Of a stretch of 64,000 bases of DNA, positions 56,199-64,000 are shown in pieces. The first letter of the stretch is position 1; each line of letters begins with the position of its first letter. The notes beneath the pieces were generated by a model, which saw only the letters and a program-made list of their open reading frames with translations, was not told the origin of the DNA and did not search any database. A program made the position numbers and the translations under genes. The DNA lies in assembly GCF_040729435.1 (NCBI RefSeq), contig NZ_CP160398.1, positions 2,728,001 to 2,792,000 of the forward strand, given 5' to 3'. This stretch comes from Pseudomonas sp. HOU2. GTDB taxonomy: Bacteria > Pseudomonadota > Gammaproteobacteria > Pseudomonadales > Pseudomonadaceae.

Positions 56199-56366
56199 AG
56201 GCCCTGCAAATCAGCCCCCCCTCCCCTGCTGCACAGTAAATCCTCCTACACCCCCTCTTCACTTGATCCTACCCCCACGCAGGCCTACTCTAGACCTCGC
56301 GCAATCGTTTCACCCCTCCCCGCCGAATCGCTTCACCCCGCAACTCCATAACAAGGAGGTTCCCGA

Positions 56367-57809
56367 ATGTTTGATTTCCACCCCCAGCTCAAGCAGCGCT
56401 TCGCTGCCTTGCGCACGGGCGCCGAGTTTTTTTCCCTGCGGTATGTACGCGAGTCCGGCCAGTATCTGTCGGTGCGCAAGAACGTCGCCGAGCCGCCAAG
56501 CCTGAGCCGCGACGAAGGCGCGATGCTCACTGTGCGGGTCAACGGTGTCGAGGCTTACGCCGCCACCAATGATCTGTCGCAGCAAGGCCTGCAAGCCGCC
56601 CTTGAGCGCGCCGAACAGCAGGCCCGGCGCCTCAAGCCGCACGCCTTGCTCGACCTGCGCGACCAGCCGGTGTCGAGCGATCGCGCTGATTACTTTTCGC
56701 CCAATCTCGAGCAACCCTTCCCGTCCCTGAGCGAATGCTTCGAGCTGCTCGGCGCGGAGTCCGCCTCGGTGCCAAAGGATGAGCGCCTGGTGAACTGGGA
56801 AGCGAGCATCGGCATCACCCACGTCGAGCAGATCTACCTGAGCAGCGCCGGCGCCGAATTGCGCCAGGCCCAGCGCTTCGTCTATCCGGGCCTCGACGTC
56901 ACCGCCTACGACGGCAACGACAGCCAGACCCGCTCCCTCGGTCGCGAGAACTTCGGCCAGCAGGGCGGCGCGGACGTGATCAGCCGTTGCGGCCTGGTCG
57001 GCGCCGGCCCGAAAGTGGCCGATCAGGCCCTGCAATTGCTGCTCGCGCCGAACACCCCGCAAGGCCCGCGCGATCTGTTGCTGATGCCTGACCAGATGAT
57101 GCTGCAGATCCACGAGTCCATCGGCCACCCGCTGGAGCTCGACCGGATCCTCGGTGACGAGCGCAATTACGCCGGCACCAGTTTCGTCAAAACCAGTGAC
57201 TTCGGCCGCCTGCAATACGGTTCGAAGCTGCTCAACGTGACCTTCGATCCGGACATTCCCGAAGAGCTGGCCAGCTACGGCCACGATGACGACGGCAGCA
57301 AGGCCAGCAAACAATTCCTGATTCGCGAAGGCTTGCTGCTGCGGCCACTGGGTGGCGCGCTGTCGCAGTTCCGCGCCGGTCTCGACGGGGTTGCCAACAG
57401 CCGCGCCTGCGGCTGGAACCGGCCACCGATCGACCGCATGGCCAACCTCAACATCGAGCCGGGCGATCAGTCGCTGACGCAACTGATCAGCGGCATCGAG
57501 CATGGCATTCTGATGAGCACCAACCGTTCGTGGTCGATTGACGATGCGCGCAACAAATTCCAGTTCGGTTGCGAGTGGGGTCAGTTGATCGAAAACGGTG
57601 AACTCAAGGGTGTGGTGAAAAATCCGAATTACCGAGGCATTTCCGCGCACTTCTGGAAGAGTCTGCGCGCGGTGGGCGATGCCGGCACCCGGATGGTGCT
57701 GGGCACGCCAAACTGCGGCAAGGGCGAGCCGAACCAGGTGATCCGCGTCGGCCACGCTTCGCCGGCCTGCGTATTCAGCAACGTTGATGTGTTTGGGGGA
57801 GACGCCTGA
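56367..57809 (+). CDS. TldD-like zinc metalloprotease subunit
   Basis: 480 residues, TldD/PmbA family. The H249-E-S-I-G-H254 sequence is the HExxxH zinc motif of the TldD branch, and the C-terminal domain has GLDGVANSRACGWN and HGILMSTNRSWSIDDARNKF typical of the family. ATG 56367 has AAGGAGG upstream. Its stop overlaps the next gene's start (TGATG), so it pairs with a TldE-like partner. This is probably a paralogue of the housekeeping tldD, which normally has a different neighbourhood. Substrate unknown. Confidence 0.88.
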   Translation: MFDFHPQLKQRFAALRTGAEFFSLRYVRESGQYLSVRKNVAEPPSLSRDEGAMLTVRVNGVEAYAATNDLSQQGLQAALERAEQQARRLKPHALLDLRDQPVSSDRADYFSPNLEQPFPSLSECFELLGAESASVPKDERLVNWEASIGITHVEQIYLSSAGAELRQAQRFVYPGLDVTAYDGNDSQTRSLGRENFGQQGGADVISRCGLVGAGPKVADQALQLLLAPNTPQGPRDLLLMPDQMMLQIHESIGHPLELDRILGDERNYAGTSFVKTSDFGRLQYGSKLLNVTFDPDIPEELASYGHDDDGSKASKQFLIREGLLLRPLGGALSQFRAGLDGVANSRACGWNRPPIDRMANLNIEPGDQSLTQLISGIEHGILMSTNRSWSIDDARNKFQFGCEWGQLIENGELKGVVKNPNYRGISAHFWKSLRAVGDAGTRMVLGTPNCGKGEPNQVIRVGHASPACVFSNVDVFGGDA

Positions 57810-59146
57810 TGAGCATTTCGAAGAGTCAGTCCGACGCCTTCAAGGTCATGGTCAATTGGCTGCGCGACAGTGTGCGCGAGCCGGAACAATTCACCCTCAG
57901 CTATGCCGCCGAATCCTCGGCGTTCGTGCGTTTCAATCACGCCAAGGTGCGTCAGGCCGGTCAGGTGCAGCAGGCCGACGTCGGACTGAAACTGATCAAT
58001 GACGGGCGCCACGCCGACCTGCACATCACCCTGTCCGGTGATCAGGAAGCCGATCTGCAACGCCTCGCCGAAGGCCTGCAACAACTGCGCGAAACCCTGC
58101 CGCTGCTGCCACAGGATCCATACCTGCTGCTCAATCACAACGGCTGGCAGAGCAACAACGTGCAGGCCCATCCGCTGCCGGACACCGAGCAGGTGGTCGA
58201 GGAAATCTGCACCGCTGCTGAAGGTCTGGATCTGGTCGGCTTTTATGCTGCCGGCCCGATCAGCCGCGGTTTCGCCAGCTCCTCGGGGGCGTTCGGCTGG
58301 CATCAGGCCAACAGTTTCAACTTCGACTTCAGCCTGTTCCACGACAATGGCGAAGCAGTAAAGGCCAGCTACGCCGGACACGAATGGAGCAGCGAAGGCT
58401 TCGCCCGCCGCTTCCAGCAGGCGCGCGAGCAACTGGCGTTTCTCGGTCGACCGTTGCGGACTCTGGCACCGGGGCAATACCGCGCCTACCTGGCGCCGGC
58501 CGCGCTGGAAGAAATCATGGGCATGCTCAGCTGGGGCGGTTTCTCGGCGCAGTCGATTGCCAGTAAAAGCAGCCCCCTGCAGAAGCTGTATGTCGGCGAT
58601 CAGACGTTCAGTCCGCTGGTCTCGCTGGATGAGCAAGTCAGCGGTTCGTTGAGCCCGGCGTTCTCCGGCGAGGGTTATCCGCGCAGCGATCTGCGGCTGA
58701 TCGTCGAAGGCAAAGCCGGTGAGCAACTGGTCGGTTCGCGCAGTGCCGCCGAATACGGCCTGACCGCCAATGGCGCCAGCGGCGGTGAAATGCCGAGTGC
58801 ACTGAACATGGCGGCCGGTGATCTGTCACAGGCAGAGATCCTCAAGCAGTTGGGCACCGGGCTGTACATCAGCAACCTCTGGTACCTGAACTACTCGGAT
58901 CAACCGGCGGCGCGCCTGACCGGCATGACTCGCTTCGCAACTTTCTGGGTCGAGAACGGCGAGATTCAGGCGCCGGTCAGCACCATGCGCTTCGACGACA
59001 GCGCCTACAGCCTGCTGGGTTCGCAGCTGGAAGCATTGACCGCCGAGCGCGAGTTGCTGCTGTCGGCGAGCACGTATAGTCAGCGCAATACGTCGTCGGC
59101 GTTGCTGCCGGGGGCGCTGGTGAGCCGACTGACCTTGACCCTGTAA
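57809..59146 (+). CDS. TldE/PmbA-like partner subunit
   Basis: 445 residues of the TldD/PmbA family without an HExxxH motif, so the non-catalytic partner. Recognisable blocks: ESSAFVRFNHAKVRQAGQVQ, YAGHEWSSEGFARRF, LAPAALEEIMGMLSWGGFSA and the C-terminal TRFATFWVENGEIQAPVSTM. Translationally coupled to the upstream gene. In E. coli the TldD-TldE heterodimer degrades unfolded peptides and processes microcin B17. Confidence 0.88.
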   Translation: MSISKSQSDAFKVMVNWLRDSVREPEQFTLSYAAESSAFVRFNHAKVRQAGQVQQADVGLKLINDGRHADLHITLSGDQEADLQRLAEGLQQLRETLPLLPQDPYLLLNHNGWQSNNVQAHPLPDTEQVVEEICTAAEGLDLVGFYAAGPISRGFASSSGAFGWHQANSFNFDFSLFHDNGEAVKASYAGHEWSSEGFARRFQQAREQLAFLGRPLRTLAPGQYRAYLAPAALEEIMGMLSWGGFSAQSIASKSSPLQKLYVGDQTFSPLVSLDEQVSGSLSPAFSGEGYPRSDLRLIVEGKAGEQLVGSRSAAEYGLTANGASGGEMPSALNMAAGDLSQAEILKQLGTGLYISNLWYLNYSDQPAARLTGMTRFATFWVENGEIQAPVSTMRFDDSAYSLLGSQLEALTAERELLLSASTYSQRNTSSALLPGALVSRLTLTL

Positions 59147-59192
59147 ACGCAAACCTCCAGCACACCTTGGAATCAAGTACTGGAGTAAACCC

Positions 59193-59299
59193 TGTGGCGA
59201 GGGGATTTATCCCCGATGGGTCGCATAGCGGCCCCGCTTTTAAAATCAAATGCAGGGGACTGCTGCGCAGTCCATCGGGGATAAATCCCCTCACCACAG
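59193..59299. repeat. REP pair, family A variant
   Basis: Arms TGTGGCGAGGGGATTTATCC and GGGATAAATCCCCTCACCAC between the TldE-like and MFS genes. Confidence 0.85.
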
Positions 59300-59348
59300 G
59301 GTTTCATGCACAACAAGCCATTTGGATTAACCACCCACAAGAGGTTCC

Positions 59349-60788
59349 ATGCCCACACGCCCGCCTCTCGACGCCATCACCGCCCGCTGGTTGCCGTGGG
59401 TCGTCGCTATCGCTTTTTTCATGCAGTCCCTCGACGGGACCATCCTCAACACCGCCCTGCCGGCCATGGCCCGGGATCTGGCCGAAGACCCATTGCGCAT
59501 GCAAGGCGTGGTCATCGCCTACATGCTCACCGTGGCCTTGCTGATTCCGGCCTCGGGCTGGATCGCCGATCGCTTCGGCACCAAGAAAATCTTCTTCGGC
59601 GCGATCCTGCTGTTCAGCATCGGCTCGCTGCTCTGCGCGTTATCCAGCAGCCTGACCATGCTGGTCGGCGCGCGGGTGATCCAGGGCCTGGGCGGTGCAT
59701 TGATGTTGCCAGTCGGACGGCTGGTGGTGCTGCGCGCCTATCCACGCTCGGAGCTGGTGCGGATCATGGGTTTCATCACCATCCCCGGCCTGCTCGGCCC
59801 GTTGATCGGCCCGACCATGGGCGGCTGGATGGTGCAATACCTGACGTGGCACTGGATCTTCCTGATCAACCTGCCCGTCGGCGCCATCGGCTGCTACGCG
59901 GTGTGGAAATTCATTCCCGACCTGCGCGGCAGCGAACGCACACGTTTCGATAGCCTCGGTTTCCTGCTGTTCGGCGCAGCGATGATCCTGATCACCATCG
60001 CCATGGAAGGTCTGGGCGAATTGCACTTGCCGCACCTGCGGGTGATGTTGCTGCTGTTCGGCGGTCTGGCCTGTCTGGCGGCGTACTGGCTGCGCGCAGG
60101 GCGTGTCGAAAATCCGCTGTTCGCCCCTTCGCTGTTCAAGACGCGGACTTTCGCGGTCGGAATTATCGGCAACCTGTTCGCCCGCCTGGGCAGCGGCGCC
60201 CTGCCGTTTCTGGTGCCATTGCTGCTGCAGGTGGCGCTGGGTTATTCGCCGTCGCAAGCCGGGATGAGCATGCTGCCGCTGGCTGCTGCGGCGATGTTTG
60301 CCAAGTGGATGGCGCGGCCGCTGATCGAACGCCTCGGCTATCGCATCGTGCTCACCGGCAACACCCTGGCGCTGGGGATCATGCTGGCGAGCATGGGCCT
60401 GGTCAGTGAGCAGACGCCGTACTGGCTGCTGTTGTGCCTGCTGGCGGTTCTCGGCGCGATCAACTCGCTGCAATTCACCGCGATGAACACCGTCACCCTG
60501 ATCGACCTCGACGACGCCAGCGCCAGCAGCGGCAACAGTTTGCTGTCGGTGGTGGCGCAATTGTCGCTGAGCCTGGGCGTGGCCTGTGCCGGTGCGTTGC
60601 TCGGCGGGTTTACGGCGGAGATCGGCAACGATGGCGTCGAGACTGTACTGGGCGCGTTCCAGCTGACGTTTGTCACGGTCGGAATCATGGCGATGCTGGC
60701 AGCGACGATCTTCTCGCAACTGTCGAAAGAGGACGGCCGCCGGGTCAAACGCCCGGATGAACATCCCGATGAGCACATCGAACACTGA
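59349..60788 (+). CDS. MFS multidrug transporter, DHA2 (MdtD-like)
   Basis: 479 residues, 14-helix drug:H+ antiporter-2 family. Starts PTRPPLDAITARWLPWVVAI, then the DHA2 hallmark SLDGTILNTALPAMARDLAE in helix 1 and the loop motif DRFGTKKIFF between helices 2 and 3. The family resemblance is closest to MdtD, which in E. coli exports drugs or citrate/iron. Here it stands alone between REP pairs. Confidence 0.85.
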   Translation: MPTRPPLDAITARWLPWVVAIAFFMQSLDGTILNTALPAMARDLAEDPLRMQGVVIAYMLTVALLIPASGWIADRFGTKKIFFGAILLFSIGSLLCALSSSLTMLVGARVIQGLGGALMLPVGRLVVLRAYPRSELVRIMGFITIPGLLGPLIGPTMGGWMVQYLTWHWIFLINLPVGAIGCYAVWKFIPDLRGSERTRFDSLGFLLFGAAMILITIAMEGLGELHLPHLRVMLLLFGGLACLAAYWLRAGRVENPLFAPSLFKTRTFAVGIIGNLFARLGSGALPFLVPLLLQVALGYSPSQAGMSMLPLAAAAMFAKWMARPLIERLGYRIVLTGNTLALGIMLASMGLVSEQTPYWLLLCLLAVLGAINSLQFTAMNTVTLIDLDDASASSGNSLLSVVAQLSLSLGVACAGALLGGFTAEIGNDGVETVLGAFQLTFVTVGIMAMLAATIFSQLSKEDGRRVKRPDEHPDEHIEH

Positions 60789-60814
60789 ACAGTGTCATGA
60801 CTGGTGGAGGCTTT

Positions 60815-60966
60815 TGTAGTGAGGGGATTTATCCCCGATGGGTTGCGCAGCAGCCCCAGAATCTGCCGCCTCAGTACATCTGGCTGATCGCGTTCAACCT
60901 TTTCAGGGGGTGCTGCGCACCCCATCGGGGATAAATCCCCTCGCCACAACAGCTCCCTCGCCACAG
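60815..60966. repeat. REP pair, family A variant with extra half arm
   Basis: Arms TGTAGTGAGGGGATTTATCC and GGGATAAATCCCCTCGCCAC, then a trailing AGCTCCCTCGCCACAGG that belongs to standard family A, suggesting recombination between two copies. Confidence 0.8.
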
Positions 60967-61087
60967 GTTTATCTTCATTCAAGGAAAGCTTGGAGGAATG
61001 AAATCAGGCACTGTTCGTCCAGAACTTTCGAGGAAAGTGGCACGGGGCTGCTACACTGCGCGACATTTTGTTTTGCAGGCCATTCCC

Positions 61088-62473
<1,386 letters not shown>

Positions 62474-62490
62474 AAACAACGCACGCCCCC

Positions 62491-62576
62491 CTGTAGGAGC
62501 TGCCGCAGGCTGCGATCTTTTGACTTTGTTTTTAAAGAGCAAGATCAAAAGATCGCAGCCTGCGGCAGCTCCTACG
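62491..62576. repeat. REP-like palindrome, family D
   Basis: Arms CTGTAGGAGCTGCCGCAGGC and GCCTGCGGCAGCTCCTACGG, between dbpA and the flavoprotein gene. Confidence 0.85.
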
Positions 62577-62611
62577 GTTCGTTTTGTGGTGATATTTCAG
62601 AGGACACCGTT

Positions 62612-63790
62612 TTGCGCTCTACCGAAGTCGTGATCATTGGCGCTGGCGCCGCAGGGTTGATGTGTGCACTGACCGCCGCCGGGCGTGGGCGTCAGGTGTT
62701 GCTGCTCGATCATGCGAACAAGGCCGGCAAGAAAATCCTGATGTCCGGTGGTGGCCGCTGCAACTTCACCAACATGTACACCGAGCCGAGCAATTTCCTC
62801 TCGGGTAACCCGCATTTCTGCAAATCGGCACTGGCGCGCTACACCCAGTGGGATTTCATCGGCATGGTCGCCAAGCACGGCGTGCCGTATCACGAGAAGA
62901 AACTCGGTCAGCTGTTCTGCGATAACAAATCCAGCGACATCCTCGGCATGCTGCTCGACGAGTGCGATCAGGTCGGCGTCGAGCTGCACCTCGACACCTC
63001 GATCCAGACCATCGAAAAGGTCGAAAGCGGTTACCTGCTCGACACCACGCTCGGCCAGTTGCAGTGCCAGTCACTGGTGATCGCCACCGGCGGGCTGTCG
63101 ATCCCGACGCTGGGCGCTACCGGCTTCGGTTATCAGGTCGCCAGGCAATTCGGCCATGAACTGCTGCCGACCCGCGCCGGGCTGGTGCCGTTCACCATCA
63201 CCGACCAGCTCAAGGAACTCTGCACCGAGCTGTCCGGTACTTCGGTGGATTGTCTGGTCAGCTGCAACGAGCAGAGCTTTCGCGAGAACATCCTGTTCAC
63301 CCACCGTGGCCTCAGTGGCCCGGCGATTTTGCAGATCTCGTCGTTCTGGGAGCCGGGCGACACCGTGGAGATCAACCTGCTGCCGGATCACGACACCGCC
63401 GCGTGGCTGCAACAGCAAGTGGCCGAGCGCCCGAACAGCGAACTGAAAACCCTGCTCGGCGAAATCTTCACCAAGAAGATGGCCAACCTGCTGGCTGACA
63501 ACTGGTTCGTGTCCAAACCGATGAAGCAGTACACCCACGCAGAACTGGCGCAGATCGCCGACAAGCTCGGCAGCTGGAAAGTCGTCCCGGCCGGCACCGA
63601 AGGCTATCGCACCGCCGAGGTCACGCTGGGTGGCGTCGATACCCGCGAAGTGTCGTCCAAGACCATGGAGTCGCTGAAAAGCCCGGGGCTGTATTTTGTC
63701 GGCGAAGTGCTCGACGTCACCGGGCATCTGGGCGGTTTCAACTTCCAGTGGGCCTGGGCCTCGGGGTATGCGGCTGCGCAGTACGTCTGA
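62612..63790 (+). CDS. HI0933-family FAD-dependent oxidoreductase
   Basis: 392 residues from TTG 62612, supported by AGAGGA 7 bases before and by the immediate FAD motif VVIIGAGAAGLMCALTAAGR; no ATG precedes it. Family hallmarks: KILMSGGGRCNFTN, ATGGLSIPTLGATGFGY and the C-terminal GEVLDVTGHLGGFNFQWAWA. HI0933/YhiN proteins are widespread flavoproteins of unproven function. Confidence 0.9.
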   Translation: MRSTEVVIIGAGAAGLMCALTAAGRGRQVLLLDHANKAGKKILMSGGGRCNFTNMYTEPSNFLSGNPHFCKSALARYTQWDFIGMVAKHGVPYHEKKLGQLFCDNKSSDILGMLLDECDQVGVELHLDTSIQTIEKVESGYLLDTTLGQLQCQSLVIATGGLSIPTLGATGFGYQVARQFGHELLPTRAGLVPFTITDQLKELCTELSGTSVDCLVSCNEQSFRENILFTHRGLSGPAILQISSFWEPGDTVEINLLPDHDTAAWLQQQVAERPNSELKTLLGEIFTKKMANLLADNWFVSKPMKQYTHAELAQIADKLGSWKVVPAGTEGYRTAEVTLGGVDTREVSSKTMESLKSPGLYFVGEVLDVTGHLGGFNFQWAWASGYAAAQYV

Positions 63791-63830
63791 TTCCACTCTT
63801 CAGACCTGAAATGCAATCCCTGTGGGAGCT

Positions 63831-63910
63831 GGCTTGCCAGCGATGGCGGGCTGACATTCAACAGTGATGTTGGAGCTGCCGGCCTCATCGCTGGCAAGCC
63901 AGCTCCCACA
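63831..63910. repeat. REP pair, family B
   Basis: GTGGGAGCTGGCTTGCCAGC then GCTGGCAAGCCAGCTCCCAC, the arms in reverse order to the other family B copies. Confidence 0.8.
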
Positions 63911-63967
63911 GTTTCTTTGTCCAGCCATGGAAATTGAGATCGGCACAACGGCTTAAAGGAACACTTT

Positions 63968-64000
63968 TTGCTGTCAGATGTGATCGGCGCCATTGCGTCG
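63968..64000 (+). CDS. Possible start of a further gene (runs off the window)
   Basis: AAAGGA at 63955-63960 is followed after 7 bases by TTG and an open frame reading LLSDVIGAIAS to the window edge. Only eleven codons are visible, so no product can be named. Confidence 0.25.
   Translation, partial: MLSDVIGAIAS

Noticed and set aside
60998..61087. N-terminal extension of DbpA to an upstream ATG
   Set aside because: The extra 30 residues are unlike DbpA and the GTG at 61088 matches the family start.

Overview
The window is chromosomal DNA from a fluorescent pseudomonad (Pseudomonas fluorescens group). The basis is gene order known from P. aeruginosa PAO1 (the PA5375-PA5421 block), high-GC codon use, and dense REP-type intergenic palindromes typical of that group. 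No rRNA, tRNA, CRISPR array or insertion sequence was seen.

Most of the window is one catabolic neighbourhood that takes quaternary amines to pyruvate. Choline is imported by BetT1 (49562-51559) and by the ABC system CbcXWV (46331-49365). BetB and BetA (52671-56083), under BetI, oxidise it to glycine betaine. Gamma-butyrobetaine is hydroxylated to carnitine (40891-42054). CaiX-CdhC-CdhA-CdhB (37182-40867), under CdhR, convert carnitine to glycine betaine. GbcA/GbcB (13179-15856) demethylate betaine to dimethylglycine. DgcA/DgcB with their own ETF pair (23886-30106) give sarcosine, and SoxBDAG (3211-8632) gives glycine. GlyA (8653-9906) makes serine and SdaB (44518-45894) makes pyruvate. PurU and FdhA (731-2988) handle the one-carbon waste. 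GbdR (42813-43916) is the expected master activator. LtaE (11054-12094) fits the glycine theme.

Layout: 1-514, end of an anti-sigma factor gene. 731-9906, leftward glyA-soxBDAG-purU-fdhA block. 10217-13073, TraX-like protein, threonine aldolase and an SDR. 13179-15856, divergent gbcB/gbcA. 15971-22760, a less familiar leftward trio: a GMC oxidoreductase fused to an alpha/beta hydrolase, a membrane-anchored di-heme cytochrome resembling RoxA-type proteins, and a calcineurin-like phosphoesterase. 22761-23885, a gene-free stretch with regularly spaced DnaA-box-like repeats and a large inverted repeat. 23886-31876, leftward dgc operon. 32111-36030, an accessory patch with two AT-rich genes resembling defence proteins (HEPN-like and AIPR/nuclease-like) flanking a DUF3010 gene. 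36031-42054, carnitine region. 42396-49365, gbdR, sdaB and cbcXWV. 49562-56083, choline oxidation. 56367-63790, a TldD/TldE-like pair, an MFS transporter, DbpA helicase and an HI0933-type flavoprotein. The final bases may hold the start of another gene.

The features I find least explained are the GMC-hydrolase/di-heme cytochrome/phosphoesterase trio, the 182-bp-spaced DnaA-box array, and the AIPR/HEPN patch. Candidate operators for the AraC-family regulators appear as 21-bp-spaced direct repeats upstream of cbcX and caiX. All functional assignments come from motif and family recognition by eye; no alignment or database search was run.
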